Assembly (NCBI GenBank): GCA_004794785.1
Contig: SJOL01007141.1
Span: forward strand, 70,480 to 134,479
Reading direction: 5' to 3'
From: Opisthorchis felineus
Taxonomy: Eukaryota > Platyhelminthes > Trematoda > Opisthorchiida > Opisthorchiidae
Length of the DNA stretch: 64,000 nucleotides
Numbering within the stretch: position 1 is the stretch's first letter; each line of letters starts with the position of its first letter. Below the pieces are notes generated by a model. It did no database searches. It was not told the origin of the DNA and was given only the letters and a program-made list of their open reading frames with translations. The position numbers were made by a program, and so were the translations under genes. This document shows, in pieces, positions 21,845 to 33,899 of this stretch.

Positions 21845-23506
21845 CTTGTGTTAGCCAAGGAATCGTGACAAATTAGGACCAGTATGGCTCAAGGATATTC
21901 TTGGATCCCTCGAGTGTGCAAGGTGGTTTATTGCTGCCGTTCAAACGAGGTATTAAGGCAGTAGTATCTAGATTGGTGACCGAAAATGGGAAGAAATGTC
22001 AGAACGGTTTGCTAGAGGGTGCTAGGGCATAAGTTAGACAACGGCCCAAGATAGCAGGCAGCCTAGAGTTGTTAAAGTTTCTAACTACTGTAGTGAGGCA
22101 AGACTGCCCGACTGCAAAAAAGATAATCAACGTTCAGGTGGAGGAAGTGAGGAATAGCGGCATGCGGTCGATGCGAACGGGTATGGCCATATGTAAATTT
22201 GAGGGACATGCATTAGCTAAATCGTGCGCAACCAGGGTCAGGGCTAGTTACGTAACCGCCCATGATGCTGGGTAGGAAGAGCAAGAGTGTGAGTAGACGA
22301 TTCCCAAAATCGTGTTTGAAACGTAACTGACTTCGTATTTAGCTCGTGTGAAAGTTGGTGGTTAGCTGGCTAGCATTTGAGGAGGTAGGATTATTATGTA
22401 TTAAAGCAGATAGGGTAAAAGGGGGGTAGAAGGCCATCGCAGAGAGTTTTGGAACGGTTCAGTGACTCTAATTCAGGAGGGCTTTCCTGCATATTTGAGG
22501 TCTGATAATCAACGGCGCGAATAGGTAGTGGCCTAACATTTACGATAAGTAGCCAAGGTAAGCGATAGAGCGTACAGTTGTGAGTGTGGAGTGTCATCGC
22601 TAGTTGTTTGATTAGGGTATCATGCATAGTTGAGGCCTCAATCCTCGTTGAACATAGACACGGGCCAAGAAGTCAAGATAAGTAGGCGGGGTGAGCGAAA
22701 ATGCATGCGGTCATGACGATGATGATGAGCTATCGTTAGCCGTTGGATTAGGCTATCATGCATAGTTATGGACTCGAAATCAGCATCGCTCATAGACACG
22801 AGTCTAGAAGTTACGATAAACAGCCACAGTAAGCGACAACGCGTATGGTTATCATGGTAAACGGTAATGTTTTGCCTTATCTTTCGATAACGTCGTTGCG
22901 CTTTATGACGAAATCCACCTCAGTGATGACATACTTTCCAATAAGAGAGGTATTTCACCGTGATGTTGGTAATTCACACCCAGATTTCTTAAAACGCTGA
23001 ATTATCTCCTGACTTTTTGCGCATACCTGAGAATGCGGATCACTCGCAGAGATGCATGCTCGCATTAATACTGCACTGTGGAATAGGTCGTCTTTGATTA
23101 TTATACATAACGCAAAGCGGGATTAACAAAAAACTGTTGTTCCGAAGTCGGGTGAACAAACTCATCTGGGTTGTTGTGCCTGACAGGTATGACCCACTCG
23201 AACATTATTCAACTATCCACCTTTGTGGAACTTACACTGGATATTTTGTAGACCTGACATCCTATTTGATGAATACCACAGCACGTTAACATATGCCAAG
23301 ATTTGAGTTCGCGCGTTCCCCCGCAAATTCATTATCACAGGCGAATCAGCGGTGGTTTGTGACCTTGAACGTTCGCTCACTTCAACAAAATGCAGTGGAC
23401 AACATATCATTGGAACGTGCAGCCAGATGAGAAAAGCTCCTCGTAAAAGTCGTGACGTTAAAAACCCCGTAGTTTCTGCGAAATTAATTTAAGTTTGCTT
23501 CTAGTG
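21845..23506 (+). repeat. Family C, copy C1, right part, ending at the CR1 insertion
   Basis: About 21845-22260 matches 39735-40090 and the reverse complement of 27690-27310 (AAGGAATCGTGACAAATTA, CGTTCAAACGAGG, GCGGTCGATGCGAACGGGT). About 22490-23506 matches 42990-43885. It contains three ~135-bp tandem units (22490-22860), then CTTTATGACG, GACCTTGAACGTTCGCTCACTT, AAAAGTCGTGACGTTAAAAACCCCGTAG and GCTTCTAGTGA at the end. The next base starts the CR1 copy. No conserved ORF. About 22260-22490 is unique to this copy. Confidence 0.7.
22490..22860 (+). repeat. ~135-bp tandem repeat array in family C (copy C1)
   Basis: Three imperfect units. The marker TACGATAAGTAGCC..GGTAAGCGA recurs at about 22539, 22672 and 22811, and GATTAGG(G/C)TATCATGCATAGTT recurs at 22610 and 22746 (spacing 136). 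The same unit occurs twice at 43003-43260. No CRISPR-like identical repeats or spacers. Confidence 0.65.
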
Positions 23507-25440
23507 ATTCACGGATTGATACACGGGATCGAGGCTCTCGCCAAGTTTCTCGGGTCAGTTTTATTCTTGTCGTTCAGCAGCTGTCGTACACCTGAAAGGC
23601 ACAAGCGAAAAAAGGGTGTAGCACTGCTCTTTAAGTTCTCGGCGCGAGGCAGTATTCTTACCAGCTCGAGGACTCGCATAAAAAGTGTCTAATAGTGCTT
23701 CGAACTGGGTTCTAGAAGGAGCGTGGACAATCGTCGGAGGAAGGTTATTCCACGCAGCTACTACCCGAAATGAGAAAACATTTTGCCTAAAGATGTGTGC
23801 TCCGAGCTTGAAAATCTTCTTACCATGTCCCCGCCGTGTGTTTGCTGCGTCAACGGTGAAAAACCTGTTGGCCGAACCTTGTTCAAACAGGGCATAAGTA
23901 AGAATTAGGTCCCCTCGGAGGTGACGATACTCCAGGGGAAAGAGATCAAGCGCGAGACGCGTTTAGTAGTCCACGGATTCAAGGCCAGCAACCCTTTTCG
24001 TAGCAGCTCGCTGGACACGCTCAATGAGGGTCACGTCCTTCGTGCGTCCTGAGAAGACAACTTGGTTGGCATATTCAAGAAGCGGCCTGACGTAGGCCCC
24101 ACAGAGTACTTGGAAGTCCATGTGAGTAATAAGGGAGAAGGTGCGTCGAATCATCCGTGAAACGGCGAATGCCTTTTGGGCCGATTTCTCATGGTGCAAT
24201 GAAAAGGACATGTTTGAAGAGAGCCAGATACCCAAATCCTTTTTGGCATCTATCCTCGAGATGTCTTCTGGTCCATTCTCACCATGCACGACATAGACGT
24301 CTGCTGAGCCTCCTCCGAATGACATACGGACGCACTTTTCGTCATTCAGAGGAAGGTGTCAGTTCAAAGACCACCGCTTTGCAGCGTCTATATCCATTTG
24401 GAGGGCACTGGCATTTGTACTCCAGGATTTCAAGTCGTCCGCAAAAAGAAGACATGGACTTAAAAGAACGTCTGGAAGGTCGTTGACATATATCAGAAAC
24501 AGCAGTGGTCCCAAAACGGAGCCCTGAGAAACTCCAACGAAGACCCGCACCGAAGTAGGTCGAGCCTACTTCCACTAGGAATGTTCTGTCTGATAGGAAC
24601 GCCTTGATCCAGCGTAGGATATTCCCTTGAATCCCTCGAGTTTGTGGAACAGCCGGACGTGTGGGACTCGATCGAATGCTTTTGAGAAGTCGAAGAGTAT
24701 GGCATCCGATATGAGTTCCTCGTCCTTAGCTTGGGTTATGCTGTTCATAAATACGAGCATGTTCGTCACGAAAGAACGGTTTGGGTGAAATCCGTGTTGA
24801 ACTGGAGATATCAAATTGTTGGAAGTAAGGAGACCTAGGACGGCTCGCTTCAGAATGCGTTCCATCACCTTGCACGGCACGCTAGTGAGGCTCATAGGCT
24901 TGTAGTTGCCAGGCAATAGTCGGTCACCAGTTTTGTAGATTGGTGTGGCAATCGCTTCCTTCCAAGCAGAGGGAAGGTGGCCTTCGTCAAGCGACTGACG
25001 AAACACCAGGTAGAAATGATTTGCCAGTGTAAACGACGTCTCATTCAGAATCCTTGGATGGACTTCGTCGGGCCCCAACGCACAGAACGGGTTGATCTTG
25101 TGCAACAGTTGACGAATGTCCCACACGGGGAAGACCAAGTCGGCTAGCGGCTGTCCATAGTTAAGCCTTGACAAGATTGGATGTGACGAGGACGCTGGGG
25201 CTGAATATAAACCTGTGTAGTGTCCCCTGTAGACCTCAGATACCGCTATTGGGTCACTTGTGGGTTCCCCGTTCCTGTCCCCCAAGGAGAACGCGACTGG
25301 TTTATTTCTGCGTTGATGTGTCAACTGCATTCCTCAATTAGTCCCATTGGCGGTAATGAGGGCCTGTGCGTACACCGATGATTTGATAGCGGTATTCAGT
25401 GAGCACACGCATTACTAGATGCAGCCGAGCCAAAAATAAA
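23507..25440 (-). mobile_element. CR1/Jockey-type LINE copy 2, 5' truncated
   Basis: On the minus strand the element runs from about 25440 to its 3' end at 23507, just after ATCCGTGAATC (octamer repeat remnant). It abuts the TTCTAGTGA end of family C. The reverse transcriptase is readable across three frames, and the last ~280 bp are nearly identical to bases 1-283. It lacks the 5' UTR and endonuclease. The low divergence from copy 1, against the heavy decay of LINE A, suggests this family moved more recently. Confidence 0.85.
23561..25330 (-). pseudogene. CR1/Jockey-type reverse transcriptase with two frameshifts
   Basis: Frame 1 (25330-24575): KNKPVAFSLGD-like start (RRNKPVAFSLGD), ALGPDEVHPRIL, SAWKEAIATPIYKTGD, NYKPMSLTSVPCKVMERI, QHGFHPNRSFVTNML and LFDFSKAFDRVPH (motif A, catalytic Asp). 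A shift near 24600 leads to frame 2 (24550-24359): GVSQGSVLGPLLFLIYVNDL (motif B) and CLLFADDLK (motif C, FADD with both Asp). A second shift near 24350 leads to frame 3 (24325-23963): [27 protein letters not shown] and [12 protein letters not shown] (thumb and C-terminal segment), continuing to [13 protein letters not shown] and [14 protein letters not shown] stop lies at 23561-23563. The order and motifs are those of CR1/Jockey-group LINEs. Confidence 0.85.
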
Positions 25441-25629
25441 GGGGACTGTATACTAGTCGGTCGTTGGATCAAGTGGCATAGACCTGAGCCCTAGGATACA
25501 AAGTCGCTTTTGTTCTCTAAGCTGTCGATAGACTCTGACTCCCAATAATCCACCCCCTCAATGTACCTTGCCTGCCCATCCAAATATTTCCCTCCTGATT
25601 GGCCTTTTCGGTCCCAACCCTGCTCTATA

Positions 25630-26800
25630 ATCATCACGGACAGCACGACAACAGTGTTAAACGCGGATGCTTCACTGCCGTAAAGCCATTGTTTATTCGA
25701 AAGCCTTATTGTGAAGTGGATAATAGAGGTGGAAGGGACTTAGTGCTAGCTTACTACACTCATGCCGAGTTGCCTACACCTCCAAACATTCTATCGGGCA
25801 ATCTGGATAGAAACTGATAACACGAACGCCACTGACATCGATTAGCAGCCACATCTTGCAGCTTCTCTAACCAGGCGCAGTGGGGACCACGCGGTCCCCA
25901 TTCAGGAAGGTCAAGGGTTGGCCACCTCTCTGCTTTCGCCACTCTAAATTGGGTGTGGAAATCAGCACTCTCTTCGGCAAACGATGGTAAGGCATACGCG
26001 GTACACGGCCTAACCAAAGCAGCTTCTGGTGCTGGACACATTCTTCAGTCGAAGTACCCGTTGCCCAACCGAAAATTGGCCTTCTAATTGCCTCGGTACG
26101 GATACGCAACACCAACCCACACGAGCTATGGTCCTGAAACAACGATTTTTGTACACCTGAAGACGTCTCAGTTCCGCTGCTCAAACAGGTCAAGTCGCAC
26201 AGCAATACAACAAAGCAGCCGGCGGTGTAGCCTGGCACACACGTCCCTTGAGCTTCATGGATATACCGCTTTAACCCCATAGGTGTGTCAAATTAGAAAA
26301 CGTAACCAGAGCCTTGAAGATTCGTGCAATGACCTCATCTGCCACACTACAATCAGAACCGATACAACTTCCAAGTTACGTGGAACGCTCCACAAATTTG
26401 AGTGCCTCTCCTTGAATTGTAAGTGGCGTGTTCACTGACTGTGTTTCCACGAGCATGACCTTATAATTTGTATGTGCAAAGCGCTTTGCTCAGTTCATCC
26501 AAAAATGCCCGCGTCTTCTCCTCTTTAAAGACGAGAACGATGTCATTTTCCTATTACAGATGGACAATGTTTTTGTCTCACTATCTCATCGATAACGAAA
26601 TTAGAATGAAGAGAGTGGGCACCTATGACGGACACCACTGTGTACGGAAGCTTTTGGAGAGCCCTCCACACTTACAAAGAACTTATTATGTTCACAAACT
26701 TCCGTGGCATTCCCTGATGGTCCGGCATGCCAAGGTCGACCAAGTTGAATGCGTCTTGGAAATTCAGAAATACTAGAATTGTGGTTCGTTTTTACGTATG
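25630..26800 (-). mobile_element. LINE family A copy A6, joined to repeat C
   Basis: The minus strand runs from QDAFNLVD (motif A region, about 26750) through SNFVIDEIVRQ (motif B end, about 26600), a deleted motif C, and a thumb region. A 137-codon frame (26280-25867) then has CVPGYTAGCFVVLLC, RTEAIRRPIFGWATGTSTEE and LLWLGRVPRMPYHRLPKRV. The 3' UTR to about 25630 keeps the AAGGCTTTCGAATAAACAAT and GGCAGTGAAGCATC blocks. Frame breaks are frequent. Its 5' side passes directly into family C, in the same orientation as at 39520-40863. Confidence 0.75.
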
Positions 26801-26829
26801 GTGTTGTAGCATCTGACGGAGTGTGCTAG

Positions 26830-28350
26830 CCCCAAACATCCATCAAATCTTTCCTTACCATGTCCGCCTCTCCCGCACCTCGTTATCCCGAGGATGAGAA
26901 AGACTGCACGACGGTCGACAACTTTCAATTTAACTGCATGTCAACTCCCCAAAGACATTGCTACTTAATGCTGAACCTCACACTCCGCATTGTGCAACGG
27001 GAGAAATAGAAAATTAAATTGAAGCAACCTTTGATAGACGCCTGTGCCACCGGCCTCAGCTTGCCCTGGTAGTAGCATACATCCGGGACAATCCTCCTAA
27101 GAGAATAAATACTAAAAGCAAGTCACTAAATACACACAGTATGACGCTTCAGAGTATAATCGGTTTGCAAAGCCTCCATGCTTTTCTTTCCGCTTTAACT
27201 GAGGTCATCTGGGGTCATCTCATCGTACAAGCACGCAACACAACTAGACATTTCAGGTTTATCCCTGATCTCTCGTCCCTGCACCTTCCGAGCTACGTTA
27301 GCTGCGCACAATTTAGCTAATGCACGTCCCCCATAATCACATATACCCACACCATTTTCCATCGACCTCATACATATTATCTACATCTGAATATCCATTA
27401 CAGTTTTTGAAGTCGGGCAGTGTCGGCTCACTGTAGTAGTTAGAAATTTTGACCACCATTGGCTGCCCGCTATTTTGGGCCACAGTATAGCTCATACCAT
27501 AATGTCGTCAAGCAGACATTTGGACACTTTCTTCTACTTTGGTTTCCAATGTAGACAGGGCCTCGCTTATTGCCCTATTGCCTCGTTTGGATGGGAACAA
27601 TGAACAACCGCGCGCCCTCAAACGCCCCAAGAACATCCTTGATCCATGTTGGTCTTAATTTGTCATGATTCCTTCGCCAATCCTAACTACAACGACAACC
27701 CTAAATGACTCACTTAGGATTTCCACGTGCAGGGCTGTCCACAAGCCCAAGTACGACGTTGCGGGCACGGTACCGTGACTGCCATACCCAGTCTGACAGC
27801 TTGCCCGTATTTCACCATATCCCTAAAATTCCCGGCCGAGCGTTGCATTTGCACACATGACCAACCCGAACCGCTGAATTTCTGCCAGAACTTCACAGCA
27901 CTGGCTATCCTATTGTAATGTTTACTTGTTCTGCCCATGAACCCACTAATTCTTCTTATAACACTATCAAGAGGTCAGTATACCGGTGAAAATACAACTT
28001 TGCGGTTCACCCGATATAGCGTGTGCTGACCACCATAAAATAAACAATAAACCTACTAGCCGTGGCGAATTCCCTGGCTTTGTTTGGCGGGCCGCCCGCC
28101 GCAAAGATATATAACCTTTTTCTATACGGGTCGCAAAAGGCTGCTCCAGTTTGAGTTTGCGCGGACAAAGAGGGTGTAATTATTGTTTAGGTAGTTTTAC
28201 AAATACAAAACGGAAAAAACACGTGAAGAAATCAGCTTTCCCACAAAATTTAGCACGGAGACATTATGCAAAGCCATTGGCAGTCAATAAGGTATGAATT
28301 CCGCGCCCATATTGGACCTCGAGTACGTTTAAACAACTTTCAACAAAACC
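26830..28350 (-). repeat. Family C, copy C5, left part
   Basis: Read on the minus strand it parallels C1 (17320-17985, 21845-22260) and C3 (39520-40556). Landmarks: AAACGTACTCGAGGTCCA (about 28325), TTCACCGGTATACTGAC (about 27975), TACGGGCAAGC (about 27805), GGAATCATGACAAATTAAGACC (about 27665), GCATTAGCTAAATTGTGCGCA (about 27315), AGGGCAAGCTGAGGCCGG (about 27060) and GAGGCGGACATGG (about 26865). It runs straight into LINE A6. The minus ORF at 28329-28595 overlaps its 5' end but has no support from other copies. Confidence 0.7.
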
Positions 28351-28599
28351 GCTGCCGCATCAGGTGTTTTTTTGGTTTGAATAGATACCATCAGATGCTG
28401 ATCAGCTGTGCCCCCAACAGAGTTGACCACCGCACGTGAATTCAGTTGACGTTTTAGTGCAGTAAAATAAAGATCGATAGTTTTGATCTTCCGACTAACC
28501 AGTGTTTTTCGCATGAGAGTTCGATAAAACCGGTAGCATAATTCGATAGGATCATTAATGTGTCTTGACTGAACTTCAAGAATGACTGCGTACACTCGA

Positions 28600-31500
28600 G
28601 GTCTCGCACGAGACCCTTAATCCCCATCTCACCCTATCGGCCGCTCATTTTTGCACTTTCTTCGCAACAACTTAAGACCCTTGCCGAATTGCACACTACA
28701 GATAGCTCGGGAAACTCAAATTCTTGAAATTTAAAGAATTCTGCCTAAATTTTCATTGGGCGATAAGGCCATCCTGCGCAAGATTGCGGCCTGAAGGAGA
28801 AGAATTTCTGTCGAGTTGCGACGCTTCTAGCGTTATAACGTTCTACGTAATTTCCTCTGGCTTTCGGGATTTGCAGTGCCATGTTTGCAATGTCTAGGTT
28901 CCAAGCAAACTGTGTCGGCTACCATAAGACTGAGAAAGTCCTAATCAATTCTTAGGACGATTTTGTTTTCGGTTATCAGTTGGTCGCAAATTTAAGTGCT
29001 TTGTTCCACGAAAAAGATACCAAGCCATTGACACTTTTCAAGAGATATGTAACGAATATTTGCATGTCGGAAGTAAGCAAATGATCAGTTTTCCTCAGTT
29101 TATTTGAGTTCCAGGTGTAAGATAACCGTGCTCATCAAGTTTGCAACCGTCTACATGGGCAGGTTCTTCGGGATTATCTACCACTCCTTAGCACTCCATC
29201 TACCAAGCATTCGCTCCTTCCTATTTGTAGCGGGTAAACATTTTCACAACTAAGCGCTTATATCTTTCGGGGGGTGCGCGGAAGGAAAGCAGTTAATGGT
29301 GAGAATATGCAGCAACGATTTCCTTTCCTCCACCGTCCGGTGTGTATTACTTCAGGTAGAGGTCTATACCAGATGTACCTTATAATAATAATGTCCAACG
29401 CGGCGTTTTTGTATAGCAGACGGGTCTCAGATGACAAATAAAATAATAAGCGCATTCAAATTCCCCAATGTGTTGGACCAGCATTTAGATTTTTGCCAGC
29501 ACACCACAAACGTGGCCAAATTGCTTCAAAAGTTAGGACAGGGCAATCATGGGGGTACTTTTGGATCTTTTCTGAGCCGACCAGTAGAGTAGCCATACCT
29601 CCTCACTAGACTGACAAGGGACGCAGGGGTAGTGGGCACGCTCTGGAACGCTAAGTGCTAAATGACCTTCTTTCATGTTAGTACAGGTCATTAACCACCA
29701 GAATCTTATAGGTATGTCGGCGCAGTCTGTATCGAGTTTTCTACATACATAGATCGCATCAGTACTGTACTAGGTAGACAAAAACTAACCGCGATAGTAA
29801 ACAAAAAATGCTCCTCTTTGCTTACTTTCCGATCGACTTTGGTCTACTGCGAACCAGCTACACTATATCTGCCCCCATATGGGACCCAGTATAACGGGGT
29901 CCATCATGAAAAACGCCCCACCCAAGGAAAACTCTGGAAAACAGGGCAATTAAAACACTCTTTTCTGATACTACCATTTTGCCAGATTTTCTGGACTGAA
30001 CCCTTAGCTAGGGAATGTCTCAAAACCTCAAACAGAGCAAATGCTTCGGCGCGTCTTGGCATCGGAGCACTGATGGCTCATTCTGTATGGCTGGCCTTAT
30101 CTCGGTTGCTCTCGTTCTGTGCAGGTTGCTTGATGATAGGATCAAAGGCGTTTGGTTGGTCAGCTAACCCGTTTTTTCTCGGGAGGACTCAGTTATAGTG
30201 CTCGTTCTGAATGAAAAAATGGCAAAAAATGGTGTATGCTGAGGCGTTGGCGTGAGGCCTTCCCACGACGTGTACTCCGGAGTCGTCATTCACTGCATCC
30301 TTCTATATGAAGCCAGGGGAGACATACCGTAGGTGTGTATGAATGGTGCTGTAGATATCAAGGGACTCAGATAACTGGGATCCTTGTGTTTCAGGTAACT
30401 TGAGCAAAGTGCTAAATGTTCTGTAGCGACAGACGCTTAAAATTTTGGTTAGCAGAATGTATCGGTGACAAAACTGGAAGGAAGACTAAGAGAAAAGACA
30501 AGGTGATAATCCGACTTGGCCGTAAGCCTTAATCACATCGCTGATTTATCTCAAACTTTAGGTGGATAGACTTTCTGTCCATCAAAGTAAGCCTATCTGA
30601 ATGCAGCGATTGAGAACACAAATTCTTAGCTGTCCTTGGGGACGCCTGTTTCTACATCCTCGATCACGGTCAGAAGCAAACCTGTAAAAAGTTCACTTCC
30701 TACCGTTACCGGTGAGTTGTTGCGGGTTCTCTGAAGTCGGTAAGACGTCGTAAGTTGCGCAGAGAACCTGGAAGACTAGAAGTGAATTAAATTACTACTG
30801 TAAGAATCGGCTCATTTGCACCCATGATGATTCTGGTCCATTGCCAAGTACACGCTTAGGCACCATTCTATTACTGGCACGTTGCAGTTAGGTAACATCT
30901 GCTGTGCTATTAGCGTGTGAACGCTAGAGCAGCCGGTCTCAAGGCAGTTATGTGCATATATTTACCTTACATATTTATGATATGTCGATGTTAGTTGATT
31001 TTGGCTGCAGCTACAACCTCGGTGCCTTAATAAGTGTTATTAGATTACCGTCAAACAACACAACTGCGACATAATTGCATGCGGCATACCGAAGTCTGAT
31101 GTGCATTCAGGATTTTGCACAGAGAGGCCATGATGCACCTGAAAATGGTGTTTATCACACCCGTTAAGCCACGATCATCGCAGTCGAACGAGCAGCGACA
31201 CCAGGTAGGTGAAAAGTAACTCGCCAAGTAGAGAGAGCCATGGCCTTCTACATCTGGCAAAGCACCGCCTTTGGGATAGTGCTTGAGTGCGCGAAACATA
31301 TTTCCTCAGAACCAGAAGGGAGCCCCAAGTTTACACCAAACAACTTACGTAAGAATGATCAGAATCGACCTGTCATGAAGACACTTACTGATTTTCATGC
31401 ATTAAAAGTGCGCATTGTTGATCTGGATTAAAGCTTACTTTCTCATATACTTTCGGATGATAAGCAGCGAGGGTCGTCCCAGCAGCAGACGGAGACAAAG

Positions 31501-33130
31501 TCGCCTCGGGAATCGTTTCATGGATGTTGCTGTATTTCAAGTAAATTGATTATAGGTTGTAAGATGCAGCACATTTTTATATACAACACTTTTAGCCTCA
31601 AAAAGTCGGTGGAAGTCAGGACAGCATCAAATTCAGCAGATACCTTAAGTGCCACCAAAACGTGCGAATAGGTGAACAGAGCTTTCATGCTGCCTCATCG
31701 GGGAAACAAAAACAGATGGTAAAGTGGTTGACAAGGTCATCCTACTTTCTGCGCCACGTTTCAGACAGCTTGGTGCATGCTTAATTTACCGGTATTACAG
31801 GCGTTGTGTGATCCTCTATGTGTTGTTTCATGAGTGCTCTATCAAGTGAGTTTACCAAAGCTCAAACCACACAACAAGCGTCACTGTCTTTCAGTACACT
31901 GCAGGATATTAACTTCATTGTGTGTTCTTACCTGGGTCTTAATGACTAACGCTCCTGGGTGCACTTCGGGTGGCGCGCAGTGGGTACGAAACTAGTCACC
32001 GCTAAACTACTATGACGATCCACTTTGTTGCAATAGTTGGTGTTTATTCGAAGAAATGACAATCTTACTCCCCTAAAAAAGGACCAAAGGCCCTAATACT
32101 TATTTTTTATGATTATTATTGATTGCATTTTGATGTACGCAGGTGCCACCTCATAAAATACGTCACTCGTTTGCGTCTTCATGTCCGTAACTTTTCACCG
32201 CGACTGAATCATGCCTTATGCCCTACTCTAGGGAGCCAGGCATCTTGAGACCCTCGCCTGTTCCTGTACTAGGGAGACACCAACGTTTATACTCCTACAA
32301 ACCTTTGACTTCGTCAGAAATCTGCGCTCCATTAAGTTTTCTTTCTGTTATATTTTCCCGTGTGTTAGCTTTTTGCTGTATCTATTTTTCATCGTTAATA
32401 ATGCATTATTTTGCGGAATTAATTATTATGCCACCGGGCAACGCTGAAGTCATCGTGGAAAACCCCACCAGCAACTTCCTTGGCATCCGTCCTGTTAGCA
32501 ATGTCACAATTTATTGACGCTAGTTCTGCAGCGTGGTTTAAGGCCTTTCAGGTGCCAAGGACGATGCAGAGGGTCAGTGAGCATATACTCATAAACACAC
32601 TTATAGGGAACACCCTTTGGAAGCTCTTTTGCTGGGCCACAAGTATACAAGAAGATCACACTGCATTAACTGTGCGGGCGGTCGTTTGGGCCATAAAAAG
32701 CCTTCAGTTCTGTTACTGGAAACGAAACGCATTACCATCGCTCATGCAAACCATCAGCCAGTCCTGCAGACAGCATAGTGAAGCGGATGTAGGCAGCCAG
32801 GCTTGCGCAAGGTGCAACTCATCTCGCCAATTTGTGCTGCGGGCATTCTGTTGAAAATAAATTTAGCAGTGCGTTAGGGCTTTTCCGTGAGTGTTACACT
32901 AGGGAGCTCGCCGTGCATTTGCTTCAGCCCAAGCAGTTGGAGCCCGTGTTTTTTGCCGAAATTTAATCAGGTCAGTCAGCAATTCCGTGTGGGTAAATGC
33001 TTTTCACGCCCACGCTTGATAGCGGGCAATAGAGCAAAGCGAAGCGTCCCGCTCTCCAGGGGCTGAAGGAAGAAAGCCAACAGAATTTGTCCCTTAGAGG
33101 ACTAATCGAACCGCAGTTGCAACCTATGAC
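28600..33130. other. No recognised feature
   Basis: A long stretch with scattered short ORFs. The longest (29818-30198, 126 codons; 32480-32854, 124 codons) show no motif, no conserved splice frame and no match to other repeats here. Probably old, unreadable repeat or intron sequence. Confidence 0.35.
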
Positions 33131-33139
33131 CAACGTTTA

Positions 33140-33890
33140 CTCAGAGCACGCAATTAACGGCATTGCCCAATTCTATGGACTTTCTGGCTGACGCTGGCAC
33201 GCTGACAATTAAGAGTGAACGTTTTTGAAGCACTTTAACCAGCATTTTAACAAGCACCGACAACAGTTTATTGATAATGGCACGAAGCCAAGCGCTCGAG
33301 GCACTCCCTCAGAAGTGTTTCATCAGCTTGATCTTGGCACACCCGTGGTGCAGGGTTAGTTCCATTTTGCTCTAGCTGAGTTTACGATTTATACTGGACC
33401 CGCGAATAATGGTCTTGTTGCGGCGGACGTGGCACACCACGTGAACAGTCGATTGGGTGCCATCTTCGCCGGCTGTTTCCTGCTGAGCTCGCCAAGATCC
33501 ACTCCTAGGCTCATCAACTGCTAGATCCAGGTTTTTCGACCATTATGTAGCTCCTGGAGACGTACTCTGCACATAGTGCTTCAGAAGACCACTGGCGTAA
33601 GGTGACCATTCGATGATTGCTGAACTCTCAGTAAGGCCACAAACCCAGAAAGGCGCCCAATACCGAACGTTTAAGACCTGACATCCGTCCTCAAAGGCGG
33701 GACACTATTTAGCGAAATCAGCGTTTTGAAGGCACATAAACAGATCGTAACTGCAGAAAACAAATAGAGCTTTGGAGAATGTCGTTTGATGTGATTTAGG
33801 TGCCTGGGCAACCGCACCGAGCGCGGAGCCGCCACAAGTGCGTCCTCAACGGCCCGCACTTCCTTCTCTATCTGGTCCCTAGTCAAAAGC
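33140..33890 (+). mobile_element. Ty3/Gypsy element relic G2 (protease remnant? and reverse transcriptase)
   Basis: In shifting plus frames: FLADAGTLTI (about 33178-33207) sits where the aspartic protease 'FLVDTGA' motif is expected. PAELAKIHS..HQLLDPGF (about 33480-33530) matches 'LxPEKLxxAKxEFxxLLxxGI'. LHIVLQKTTG (about 33568-33597) matches 'LHMVPKKTxG'. TLSKATNPERRPIPNV (about 33627-33672) matches 'ALNxxTxPDRYPIPHI'. VLKGGTLFSEISVLKAHKQI (about 33690-33750) matches 'LxGxxIFSKIDLVRAYHQI'. The order fits a Gypsy RT different from G1. Stops are numerous and the motif A Asp is lost (KID to EIS). Confidence 0.65.
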
Positions 33891-33899
33891 CCTTAAGCT

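Noticed and set aside
22490..22860. CRISPR-like array
   Set aside because: Units are long, diverged and without unique spacers, and the context is animal repeat DNA.
28329..28595. 88-codon minus ORF
   Set aside because: It overlaps family C, and the equivalent stretch of copy C1 has no matching frame.
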